Origin: Gammaproteobacteria bacterium
GTDB taxonomy: Bacteria; Pseudomonadota; Gammaproteobacteria; UBA6429
DNA: 13,995 nucleotides
Assembly (NCBI GenBank): GCA_003232015.1
Contig: QIKU01000086.1
Location: forward strand, 1 to 13,995
Reading direction: 5' to 3'
Shown: positions 1 to 6,960 of the stretch, one piece after another
How the letters are laid out: the number at the start of each line of letters is the position of its first letter
Position numbering within the stretch: the stretch's first letter is position 1
Notes under the pieces: generated by a model
The model's input: only the letters and a program-made list of their open reading frames with translations
What the model was told of the DNA's origin: nothing
The model's database searches: none
Made by a program: the position numbers and the translations under genes

Positions 1-343
<343 letters not shown>

Positions 344-400
344 CAAAACAATCACAGGGCCAACATAGCTAAACATTCTCTAGCAGCCACAAGCATAATT

Positions 401-475
401 TGGAGCGGGTGAAGGGATTCGAACCCTCATTATCAGCTTGGAAGGCTGAGGCTCTAGCCATTGAACTACACCCGC
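401..475 (-). tRNA. tRNA-Gly (anticodon UCC)
   Basis: The minus strand reads GCGGGTGTAGTTCAATGG at the 5' end and closes with CACCCGC, discriminator T and CCA (401-403). The anticodon stem TCAGC/GCTGA holds loop CTTCCAA, giving anticodon TCC. The T arm contains GGTTCGAATCC. Length 75 nt with CCA. It corresponds to glyT of the E. coli tufB operon. The 57-nt spacer to tRNA-Thr shows no other feature. Confidence 0.96.
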
Positions 476-617
476 AGATCCTGCCTTTTCGCCACGATTT
501 ACCGCAACGCTAAATTCTCAAAAACTTATTGCCATGCTTTATCCACAGCGCTCACTACTATAACTTCCATAGGAGCATTATCCACTCAATTCATTCCCAA
601 TTTTCAACCAGTGAAAA

Positions 618-702
618 TGGTGGAGGGGGGAGGATTCGAACCTCCGAAGGCGGAGCCGTCAGATTTACAGTCTGATCCCTTTGGCCACTCGGGAACCCCT
701 CC
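618..702 (-). tRNA. tRNA-Tyr (anticodon GUA)
   Basis: The minus strand starts GGAGGGGTTCCCGAGTGG and ends CCCCTCC, discriminator A and CCA (618-620). The anticodon loop CTGTAAA lies between CAGA and TCTG and gives anticodon GTA. A long variable arm (CGGCTCCGCCTTCGG region), typical of class II bacterial tRNA-Tyr, is present; total 85 nt with CCA. It is the first tRNA of the string and corresponds to tyrU in E. coli. The 142-nt spacer to tRNA-Gly holds nothing I can recognise. No thrU counterpart is seen upstream. Confidence 0.96.
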
Positions 703-718
703 TCGAATGAAGCCGCAC

Positions 719-748
719 ATTCTCGTTTAGCAGGCTGGTCTGTGTCAA
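719..748 (-). promoter_or_regulatory. Candidate sigma-70 promoter of the tRNA-tuf operon
   Basis: On the minus strand a perfect -35 hexamer TTGACA (743-748) is followed after 18 nt by GAGAAT (719-724), a 4/6 match to TATAAT. Upstream sequence is A+T-rich, as in UP elements of stable-RNA promoters. The placement about 20 bp before tRNA-Tyr fits, but the weak -10 keeps confidence moderate. Confidence 0.5.
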
Positions 749-870
749 TATAAATGTTGAAGTATTTTTCATTATTAAGCTAAAAATGTCGAATTATTGT
801 CTTTCGATGCCAAATCTGGTCTGAATTTTGCTAATAACGGATTTTGCATATTTATTCAGCCACTTAAATT

Positions 871-897
871 TAAGGTTTCAGCTTCATTAGCCGATAT
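871..897 (+). promoter_or_regulatory. Sigma-28 (FliA)-type promoter
   Basis: The sequence TAAGGTTT (871-878), an 11-nt spacer and GCCGATAT (890-897) match the enterobacterial FliA consensus TAAAGTTT-N11-GCCGATAA with only one mismatch in each half and exact spacing. Transcription would start near 904, leaving a leader of about 90 nt before the first ATG at 994. It predicts that the 994-4352 operon is expressed with late flagellar and chemotaxis genes. Confidence 0.75.
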
Positions 898-993
898 AAA
901 AGCATGCTTTAAGACAGAAAATGCCTAAACACACCGGCAGTTTTCAACCCAGTGAGCACATAATTAACGGGCAAAATAAAGACACCAAACCTA

Positions 994-1320
994 ATGGCAA
1001 AAATACTATTGGACAATGTAGAAATCGGTATGGAACTGGATGCCGATGTAGTAGACAGGCAAGGGCGCGTATTATTGAAAACCGGCGTCATTTTAAGTGA
1101 AAAACATCTGCGTGTTTTTAACACCTGGGGAATACTGGAAGTCGAGATTAAAGGTGATGCCGATGTCGAAGAAAAGAAAAAAAATTATCCGCCCGAACTG
1201 GTTGAAGAAGCCAACCAGCTTGCAAAAATTCACTTTCAACACAACGATCTGAACCACCCGGTCATTAAAAACCTTTTTCAGCACTGGCAAAACCACTATA
1301 TGGATAACAAGGTAAACTAA
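994..1320 (+). CDS. Small protein with HD-GYP/HDOD-associated N-terminal-type domain
   Basis: This is a 108-residue soluble protein with no signal peptide or membrane segment. Residues 1-55 have the pattern I-L-L-x-V-x-x-G-M-x-L-x-x-D-V-x-D-x-x-G-R-V-L-L-x-x-G-V-x-L, then a GI-x-x-V-x-I strand. This resembles the short beta-rich module found at the N terminus of HD-GYP and related signalling proteins; here it stands alone, followed by a charged linker (DVEEKKKN) and an alpha-helical tail. No catalytic function is evident. The ATG at 994 is the only reasonable in-frame start, since the frame is closed by a TAA at 961; the Shine-Dalgarno is weak. It is first in the sigma-28 operon and ends 2 nt before the HDOD gene, suggesting a shared role. 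Exact family assignment is tentative. Confidence 0.8.
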   Translation: MAKILLDNVEIGMELDADVVDRQGRVLLKTGVILSEKHLRVFNTWGILEVEIKGDADVEEKKKNYPPELVEEANQLAKIHFQHNDLNHPVIKNLFQHWQNHYMDNKVN

Positions 1321-1322
1321 AC

Positions 1323-2210
1323 ATGGTGCGTAGTGCGGAACATATTATTCAGGGCACACTACAGGTTGCAAGTTTACCCACCATCTATATCAAAATAGAC
1401 GAAGCCTTAAACAATGTGAACTGCAGTAATCAATACCTTGTTGATATACTCAGTGAAGATACTGCACTTTCTGCACGCCTGTTACGTCTTGCAAACAGTG
1501 CGATGTTTAATTTTCCCAACAAAATTAACTCTATTTCACAAGCCATCACTATTATTGGTACTCAGCAACTACGCGCGCTGGTTTTAGCCAGCTCCGTTAT
1601 GAAGCTGTTTAAAGATATACCCGAAGAACTTATTAATATGGAAATGTTCTGGCGTCACAGTATTGCCTGTGCGGTAAGCGCCCGTATCATCGCCTCATTA
1701 CGACGCGCCGCCAACGTTGAATATTTTTTTCTGGCCGGGCTATTACATGATATTGGCCGGCTGATTATGTTCAAAGAAGTGCCCACCGAAATCAGTCAGG
1801 CAATGTTGCAGGTAAAAAACACACAACAACTGTTATTTAAAGAAGAAAAAGAAGTGCTTGGATTTGACCATGCAAAATTAGGTGGTATGTTATTAAAAGA
1901 ATGGAAACTCCCTGCTCAGTTAATTGACTCTACCGCATATCATCATGCTCCCAGGCGCAGTGCAGACTTCAAAGATGAAGTCGCCGTCATTCATGTTGCC
2001 GATATTATTGCCAACAGCCTGCAACTGGGAAGCAGTGGCGAACACCTTGTTCCAACACTAGACAATCAGGCATGGGATTGCATTGGCTTACCGGATGCCA
2101 TTATTAGCACCGTTATTGATGAACTCAACAAACAATATAACATTGCAGTTGAATTCGTTCTCGGAGGCGATAGCCAGGATGAAGAAGTAGCCAAGTCGGG
2201 GGCAGCATGA
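1323..2210 (+). CDS. HDOD domain-containing signalling protein
   Basis: This 295-residue cytoplasmic protein is a single HDOD domain, a divergent HD-superfamily fold seen in bacterial signalling proteins and usually regarded as a non-catalytic regulatory or interaction module. Diagnostic stretches are LPTIYIKIDEAL near the N terminus, DTALSARLLRLANSAMF (residues about 46-62), the helix preceding SISQAITIIG, and FFLAGLLHDIGRL with H142-D143. H112 (WRHS), H207-H208 and D227 are also present, so the H...HD...D set of true HD phosphohydrolases appears to be retained. The start at 1323 follows an AAGGT Shine-Dalgarno motif inside the end of the preceding gene. Its TGA overlaps the kinase ATG (ATGA), indicating translational coupling. 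A role in sensing or gating the downstream phosphorelay is inferred from context only. Confidence 0.9.
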   Translation: MVRSAEHIIQGTLQVASLPTIYIKIDEALNNVNCSNQYLVDILSEDTALSARLLRLANSAMFNFPNKINSISQAITIIGTQQLRALVLASSVMKLFKDIPEELINMEMFWRHSIACAVSARIIASLRRAANVEYFFLAGLLHDIGRLIMFKEVPTEISQAMLQVKNTQQLLFKEEKEVLGFDHAKLGGMLLKEWKLPAQLIDSTAYHHAPRRSADFKDEVAVIHVADIIANSLQLGSSGEHLVPTLDNQAWDCIGLPDAIISTVIDELNKQYNIAVEFVLGGDSQDEEVAKSGAA

Positions 2211-3985
2211 GTATTTCTGACTCCAACGACAATAACCAGCACATGACAAAAATGTACAGCCAGCTTATTGATGCACTACACACCATTGCAACACCGGATG
2301 ACATACTACTACAATTTGATGGCGAACCCGACACAACAATGGTTCTTGATGCCGTCTGGTTACGTATTCGCAAAATCATGTCGCTTAATGAAATGGGATT
2401 TTTATTACTGGATGACGATGGTTTAGACTTTAATTTAACCTATTACCAGCCCGCTCAGTCTTTTAACCACATTAACCAGATTTCCAATGCAGCGATAAAA
2501 GAAGGAACTTTTGCCTGGGCTTTAAACCAGAACCGTGCCGTTGTTTTACATGGCGACAAAGATAACCTGTCCCGCCTGTTTCATGTTGTCGCCATTCGCG
2601 GCAAAGTGATTGGCATGTTTATCGCAACCTTTGATTTCGACACAGACAGCATTAACGAAACAACGCTCGGCCTGCTTTCCATTATCCTGTTGAACTGTGC
2701 CAATACAATCGAAGCATCGGCACTTAATATGAAGGTAAGGGAACAAAATGAAGTTCTCGAAACAAAAATCGAAGAACGTACCCGCCAGCTCGCTATCGAA
2801 AAAACACGGGCCGAAGCGGCATCCATCGCCAAGAGTAATTTCCTTGCCACCATGAGCCATGAAATACGCACACCAATGAATGGCGTGCTTGGTATGGCAC
2901 AAGTAATGGCCACAACAGAATTAACGGAAGAACAGCAACTTTACCTCAATACTATTCTTGATTCAGGAAACTCACTACTTGTTATCATTAATGACATTCT
3001 TGATTTTTCTAAAATTGAAGCAGGAAAAATGGAGCTTGAAAACAATCCCTTTAATCTAAATAAAGCAACGGCAGATATTGTTAGCTTATTTCAAAGCAAA
3101 GGCCACGAAAAAAATATTCAGCTCACCTACAACATTGAAAATAACTGTCCGGTAGAATTAATGGGGGACAGTTTAAGAATAAAACAGGTTTTACAAAATC
3201 TGACTAGCAATGCGATTAAATTTACAGAACAAGGTTCAATTAAAATTTCTATTTCAGGCTCAATGATTGAAGACCATTCTGCAAGCCTGAGATTGAGTAT
3301 TACAGACTCAGGCATTGGCATCGATCAAAGCTCTCAAAATAAATTGTTTTCTGACTTTACCCAGATTGATTCATCCACTACCCGGAAATTTGGTGGTACA
3401 GGCCTGGGCCTCGCTATTTGCAAACAGCTTGTTACCTTGATGGGGGGTGAAATTGGTGTAAACAGTCAACTCGGCCAGGGGGCAACATTCTGGTTTACTT
3501 TAAACTTAAGTCTAAACACCAATATACAAACAACCTTGCCCAAAAATAAAATCGAATACCCAAATCAGCTTATCCCCCTCAGCGGTACAATCCTGCTGGT
3601 TGAAGACAACCTTGTTAACCAACTCGTCGCAAAAGCCATACTGGAAAAATTCGGCTTAACACTCGATATCGCCAACGATGGGCTGCAAGCGGTACAGAAA
3701 TTTTCAAACAACACTTATGATTTAATATTAATGGATTGCCAAATGCCCGTACTCGATGGACTCGAAGCAACCCGACAAATAAGAAAGAACGAACTTGAAA
3801 ATAAAGTTAACCAGCCTACTCCTATTGTTGCATTAACCGCCAACGCGCACGACAAAGACAGAGGGCGCTGTATTGCCGCAGGCATGGATGATTATTTGCA
3901 AAAGCCCATTGTTAAAGATGACCTTTATAATCTTCTTGCTCAATACTTAAAACAGCAAACAACCAATAAACAGAAACGAAGTTAA
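2207..3985 (+). CDS. Hybrid sensor histidine kinase (GAF-like / HisKA / HATPase_c / receiver)
   Basis: This 592-residue protein has no evident transmembrane segment, so it is probably cytosolic. Residues about 30-180 form a GAF-like sensor region, followed by a coiled-coil linker (about 183-210). The HisKA dimerisation domain carries H-box SHEIRTPMNG with phospho-acceptor H218. The HATPase_c domain shows N-box NLTSNAIKF (N335), G1-box DSGIGI (D367), and GGTGLGLAI. The C-terminal receiver has ED at 466-467, phospho-acceptor D510 in LMDCQMP, and K566 in LQKP, so all key residues are present. It would autophosphorylate and pass phosphate to its own receiver, then probably to the free Hpt protein encoded 25 nt downstream, which would complete the His-Asp-His steps of a relay. 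The signal sensed and the final response regulator are unknown. Confidence 0.95.
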   Translation: MSISDSNDNNQHMTKMYSQLIDALHTIATPDDILLQFDGEPDTTMVLDAVWLRIRKIMSLNEMGFLLLDDDGLDFNLTYYQPAQSFNHINQISNAAIKEGTFAWALNQNRAVVLHGDKDNLSRLFHVVAIRGKVIGMFIATFDFDTDSINETTLGLLSIILLNCANTIEASALNMKVREQNEVLETKIEERTRQLAIEKTRAEAASIAKSNFLATMSHEIRTPMNGVLGMAQVMATTELTEEQQLYLNTILDSGNSLLVIINDILDFSKIEAGKMELENNPFNLNKATADIVSLFQSKGHEKNIQLTYNIENNCPVELMGDSLRIKQVLQNLTSNAIKFTEQGSIKISISGSMIEDHSASLRLSITDSGIGIDQSSQNKLFSDFTQIDSSTTRKFGGTGLGLAICKQLVTLMGGEIGVNSQLGQGATFWFTLNLSLNTNIQTTLPKNKIEYPNQLIPLSGTILLVEDNLVNQLVAKAILEKFGLTLDIANDGLQAVQKFSNNTYDLILMDCQMPVLDGLEATRQIRKNELENKVNQPTPIVALTANAHDKDRGRCIAAGMDDYLQKPIVKDDLYNLLAQYLKQQTTNKQKRS

Positions 3986-4010
3986 GACCGGAATTTACGA
4001 GGAGTAACCA

Positions 4011-4352
4011 ATGTCTGAAAGCAATGTAATCGATACTACCACCATCATATCGCTCAAAGAAATTATGGGCGATTCCTTTAGTCTACTCATAAGCACCTTT
4101 ACTGACGACACCGGTAAATTAGTTCACTCTCTGAACGACTTACAACAACAGAATGATCTGGACGTTTTTACTCGCAATGCGCATTCAATAAAATCAAGTA
4201 GCGCTAATGTTGGTGCATTACAACTTTCAGGAATTGCAGCCGATCTGGAAGCAATGGGGAAAAGTGGCGACATTTCTAATGCCAGCACATTAATTGAACA
4301 CCTAAGCAAAGAATTTTCTCAAGCATGCGATGAGCTTAATACTTTAAATTAG
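4011..4352 (+). CDS. Free-standing Hpt phosphotransfer protein
   Basis: This 113-residue, all-helical protein carries the Hpt signature AHSIKSSSANVGA with phospho-acceptor H58, followed by the helix L-x-x-L-E-x-M-G-K-x-G typical of Hpt four-helix bundles. A strong ACGAGGAG Shine-Dalgarno sequence sits at 3998-4004, about 6 nt before ATG. It is the last gene of the plus-strand operon and most likely takes phosphate from D510 of the adjacent hybrid kinase, handing it to a receiver protein encoded elsewhere. The length is normal for a single-domain Hpt. Its last codons and stop (from 4340) lie within the first copy of a 41-bp direct repeat. Confidence 0.92.
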   Translation: MSESNVIDTTTIISLKEIMGDSFSLLISTFTDDTGKLVHSLNDLQQQNDLDVFTRNAHSIKSSSANVGALQLSGIAADLEAMGKSGDISNASTLIEHLSKEFSQACDELNTLN

Positions 4353-4504
4353 GCGCTTTACTCATTGTTAATCAAAACAGCAAGTAGCCCGGATGGAATA
4401 AAATGCAATCCGGGAAGCAGTCCTCAACCTTCCCGGATTTCGCTTCGCTGCATCCGGGCTACGTACTTTAAATTAGGTACCTTATTCATTGTTAATCAAA
4501 ACAG
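4340..4504. repeat. 41-bp imperfect direct repeats flanking a palindromic element
   Basis: The stretches 4340-4380 and 4464-4504 are 41-bp direct repeats with 4 mismatches. The first copy contains the last codons and stop of the Hpt gene; the second contains the stop codon (4492-4494) of the convergent TadE-like gene. Removing one copy plus the 83 bp between them would leave the two stop codons about 17 bp apart, so this looks like an insertion accompanied by duplication of the local sequence. The divergence suggests it is not recent. Confidence 0.85.
4384..4462. repeat. REPIN-like double REP palindrome
   Basis: The outer arms GTAGCCCGGATG (4384-4395) and CATCCGGGCTAC (4451-4462) are exact inverted complements. 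The inner arms AATCCGGGAAG (4407-4417) and CTTCCCGGATT (4429-4439) are also exact, around an 11-nt loop. The 11-nt stretches between the arms differ, GAATAAAATGC on the left and TCGCTTCGCTG on the right; the right half has the common gammaproteobacterial REP form (rc GTAGCCCGGATGCAGCGAAGCG). Two inverted REPs of this kind form a REPIN. It could fold in transcripts from either convergent operon and protect or end them; there is no T-run for a classical terminator. Confidence 0.8.
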
Positions 4505-5142
4505 TCGCCACCCTGGCATTTGCGCGCCGGGCTTTGCATACGAATAATCGCCTGCGACACTATCGGGAAACGTTTTTCTTTAAGACAGTTTTGTTTTACA
4601 AAACTGTCGTTTGAAAAACTTTCAATCGTTTCAACAATCAGCCTATCAACCAGCGGTACGATCAATTTCATACAGTAAGTAATTCGAATCTTTAATAAAT
4701 TGACATCTTGTATCTTTAAGCCGGCAACCATTTCAGTTCTAAACGATAAATTATCATTAGGGATCTCACCGCCCTGATTCTGGTAAATTTGAAATGCCCG
4801 GTCAGTTGGGTTTAATAGCTCAAACTTTACAAAACCATTGGCAACCTCATTGCGCGCAATCTCCCTTGCTAACAATACCTTTTTTGCCAGTTCGTCATCA
4901 CTATTATCAGTCGTCGCAAAACGAGCAAACAACGGGGTGATGCCACGGGTAAACCCATTTCTAACCGCAGTGATACTTGCATTTTCCAGCGAGCCTGCCC
5001 GCACAGCTTCAAAAGTGGCATAATTTAATGTGGTTTTAGTTTGATAAATAAAAACAAACTGAATAGCGCCCATAATGAGCAGCAGCATCACGGGCATAAT
5101 AACCAGAAATTCAGTCATACTCTGGCCAGACTGCCGTCTCAT
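4492..5142 (-). CDS. tadE: TadE-like pseudopilin of the Tad pilus
   Basis: TadE proteins are minor pseudopilins needed for Flp pilus assembly; they are processed by the TadV-type prepilin peptidase. This 216-residue protein begins with a short basic leader and the motif SG|QSMTEF, with glutamate at +5 of the predicted mature protein (E11), followed by a hydrophobic helix (residues 12-33) and FIYQTKTTLNYATFEAVRAG, the usual TadE continuation. The C terminus is periplasmic, with a cysteine pair in CQGGDC. The ATG overlaps the TGA of the upstream TPR lipoprotein gene (ATGA, 5139-5142), so translation is coupled. The stop lies within the second 41-bp repeat at 4464-4504. No tadF follows; the next gene is convergent. 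TadE versus TadF/TadG identity rests on position and N-terminal motif. Confidence 0.85.
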   Translation of the reverse strand: MRRQSGQSMTEFLVIMPVMLLLIMGAIQFVFIYQTKTTLNYATFEAVRAGSLENASITAVRNGFTRGITPLFARFATTDNSDDELAKKVLLAREIARNEVANGFVKFELLNPTDRAFQIYQNQGGEIPNDNLSFRTEMVAGLKIQDVNLLKIRITYCMKLIVPLVDRLIVETIESFSNDSFVKQNCLKEKRFPIVSQAIIRMQSPARKCQGGDCFD

Positions 5143-5663
5143 TCTTTTTTAGCCTCCGGCATGTTTTGTGTATCCATTTTTGCCTTCGTTGCCGCTTTGC
5201 TGTTTGCACGACGCTGCTCTAATATTTTAATTAAGGCATCTGCAGTTTGCTTCACCTGAGCATATAAAGGAGAACTATTTTTTATATTCTTTAACATTTC
5301 CAGATACAGGGCGGTCGTTTGCTTTAAAGAAATAAGCCCAAGATTATGCCAGGCTTTACCATATGCTGGCTGCCTTACAACGGCTTCACGGTAGGCAATA
5401 ATGGCTTTTTCAGGCTTGTTTGTATACGCATAAATATTACCAAGACGAAACCATATTTCTGCAACGTTAGGTGACTGTGAAATAAGATAGCTATACTTCT
5501 GCTCCGCCAGAGCCCAGTTCTTATCCTGATAGGCTTTAGCCGCCTGCTTGCCGATAGCAAGAACATCCGGTTGTACCGGTGAAGCGGCACAGGCCGTTAA
5601 TGTTAAAACAACCGCACTTAAAAAAGTAAGCCGGATATTATTGAGTATTTTGCACTTTTTCAT
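5139..5663 (-). CDS. tadD: TPR lipoprotein in TadD position
   Basis: This 174-residue protein has a lipoprotein signal peptide with lipobox LTAC (acylated C25). TPR-like helices follow over residues about 35-110, including WALAEQKYSYLISQSPNVAEIWFRLG-type and KPEKAIIAYREAVVRQP repeats. The C-terminal part is charged and lysine/alanine-rich. TadD proteins are TPR lipoproteins of Tad loci thought to act like pilotins in secretin assembly. Here it lies between the DUF192 gene and tadE, near the canonical position after tadC. It starts 39 nt after the DUF192 stop with only a weak Shine-Dalgarno (AAAGAATAATAAAAT before ATG). The gene name is by position and architecture; sequence similarity to named TadD was not tested. 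Confidence 0.8.
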   Translation of the reverse strand: MKKCKILNNIRLTFLSAVVLTLTACAASPVQPDVLAIGKQAAKAYQDKNWALAEQKYSYLISQSPNVAEIWFRLGNIYAYTNKPEKAIIAYREAVVRQPAYGKAWHNLGLISLKQTTALYLEMLKNIKNSSPLYAQVKQTADALIKILEQRRANSKAATKAKMDTQNMPEAKKE

Positions 5664-5702
5664 ATTTTATTATTCTTTACCATTATTTTAATGACTGTTT
5701 AG

Positions 5703-6053
5703 TTATTCTTTCCAAACAAGACGCATCCCCGGTGTTATCTGCAAGTAAGCTGCCTGTCCGGCAAGCAATTCCAGACTCACTGTTGCATTAGAACAAACTG
5801 CAAATCGCATCGGCCGTAAATTTTCCGCTATTTTTTTTACTCGCCCATCACTATCCAGAAAAACAATATCCAGTTTGTAGCGCATACCCATGGTATGAAC
5901 CGATGGGCAAGGTTCTAACCAAAAGCCTTCATTTATATCCAATGCTTTTCGTGCCAGTAAGCCACGCGCCCGTTCCCAGGCATTATTGGCCTTAAACACC
6001 TTACTAATAATACAACGCTGAGTATCAGCATCAAAAACCTGACCTGTCAGCAT
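5703..6053 (-). CDS. DUF192 (UPF0127) family protein
   Basis: This 116-residue protein matches the DUF192 pattern: W-E-R-A-R-G-L-L-A-R near residues 25-35, then FWLEPCPSVHTMGMRYKLDIVFLD-type core (residues about 44-68), and the closing GQAAYLQITPGMRLVW. The family is widespread and of unknown function. No signal peptide is visible, unlike many DUF192 members. It starts 7 nt after the tadC stop and is clearly in the Tad operon, between tadC and the TPR lipoprotein. A pilus-related function is inferred only from this position. Confidence 0.9.
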   Translation of the reverse strand: MLTGQVFDADTQRCIISKVFKANNAWERARGLLARKALDINEGFWLEPCPSVHTMGMRYKLDIVFLDSDGRVKKIAENLRPMRFAVCSNATVSLELLAGQAAYLQITPGMRLVWKE

Positions 6054-6060
6054 GTATCCA

Positions 6061-6951
6061 CTACAGTAAGCCTTCGCCCATGAACTTCATAAAAATCGGA
6101 AAGCCCAGCACAATAAACGTGACTGGAAAAATAAACATAATCAAGGGCGCAATCAACTTAACCGGTGCTTCCATTGCCATTTTTTCTGCGCGTTGAAAAC
6201 GTTCATTACGGCGTTGCTCTGATTGCACTTTTAACGTCTTTTTCATGCTCGAACCTAAACGTTCGGCGGTAATAATGGCACGGATAAAAGTCGTCACATC
6301 TTTAATGCCTAAACGGTCGGCCATTCGTTGCAATGCATCTGCCCGACTAAAGCCCGCACGAATATCACGCATCACAATTGAAAATTCATTGTATAATGCA
6401 CCTTTAGGCACTTTATCCATTGCCTGCGTCAGCGCGCCAGTAAAATTTAAACCAGCCTCAACCGACATACTAATAAAATCCAGGAATACAGGCAGAGCAC
6501 GAATAACCTCTTTTTCTCTTTTCTTGCGCGTGTCATTCAACCAAATCTCTGGGAAAAAATAACCAAAAGCCAAACCAATCAGTGGCCAGATAATATTGTG
6601 ATCCTGTAGTAAATCCATTACCAGAATAGCGGCAAACATCTGGAACAATGCACTCACAATACGCACGCCAATAAATTCTTCTGCATTCATTAAATAACCA
6701 ACACCTGTTTTTTGTAAACGCGCATCGAGTTTACTTAAACTTTCGACCGAATAGTTACTGCCAATATAGTAGGCAAAAATTCGAACTAATGGCCAGCAAA
6801 GTCTTAGCCAGGTCGGCAGGGGATCTAAAAATTCACGCTGATCTTCAGGAATAACACTGTTAAAAATATAACCCGCTATCATCAACGTAAGTAAACTGCC
6901 TGCAACTGCAAAACCCGTTGAATATAAAATGATGATTTCCATTATTGACAT
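6061..6951 (-). CDS. tadC: Tad pilus inner-membrane platform protein TadC
   Basis: This 296-residue protein has a T2SSF/GspF domain. There is an N-terminal membrane helix (about residues 5-30), a pair near 100-130, and a C-terminal pair around 270-295. The cytoplasmic core contains RALPVFLDFISMSVEAGLNF and RMADRLGIKDVTTFIRAII, typical of TadC. With TadB it forms the inner-membrane platform on which the TadA ATPase acts. It begins 9 nt after the tadB stop with the AGGT of its Shine-Dalgarno overlapping that stop, so the two are coupled. Length is normal. Confidence 0.95.
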   Translation of the reverse strand: MSIMEIIILYSTGFAVAGSLLTLMIAGYIFNSVIPEDQREFLDPLPTWLRLCWPLVRIFAYYIGSNYSVESLSKLDARLQKTGVGYLMNAEEFIGVRIVSALFQMFAAILVMDLLQDHNIIWPLIGLAFGYFFPEIWLNDTRKKREKEVIRALPVFLDFISMSVEAGLNFTGALTQAMDKVPKGALYNEFSIVMRDIRAGFSRADALQRMADRLGIKDVTTFIRAIITAERLGSSMKKTLKVQSEQRRNERFQRAEKMAMEAPVKLIAPLIMFIFPVTFIVLGFPIFMKFMGEGLL

Positions 6952-6960
6952 ATCTGGTAC

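Larger units (their letters stand above)
703..993. other. Divergent intergenic region
   Basis: About 290 bp separate the leftward tRNA-tuf operon from the rightward signalling operon. It holds the candidate sigma-70 promoter for the tRNAs near 719-748 and the sigma-28-type promoter at 871-897 for the plus-strand genes. A perfect 12-bp palindrome CTTAAATTTAAG is at 863-874. I see no other gene; an out-of-frame 59-codon ORF starting at 921 overlaps the next gene and looks spurious. Confidence 0.6.

Noticed and set aside
461..730. An 89-codon plus-strand ORF over the tRNA region
   Set aside because: It runs antisense through the tRNA-Tyr gene; its GGFEPP-like peptide is the usual translation of a tRNA T-arm, not a protein.
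921..1100. 59-codon ORF in the leader of the signalling operon, overlapping the first gene out of frame
   Set aside because: It has no good ribosome binding site, overlaps the well-supported 994 gene, and has no recognisable domain. A frameshift joining it to the 994 gene is unlikely since that protein starts at a natural domain boundary.
4384..4462. Rho-independent terminator
   Set aside because: The hairpin is strong but no T-tract follows on either strand; REPIN is the better description, although it may still affect transcript ends.
4365..4547. 60-codon plus-strand ORF across the REP element
   Set aside because: It consists of the palindrome and the antisense of the tadE end; this is a known source of spurious ORFs.
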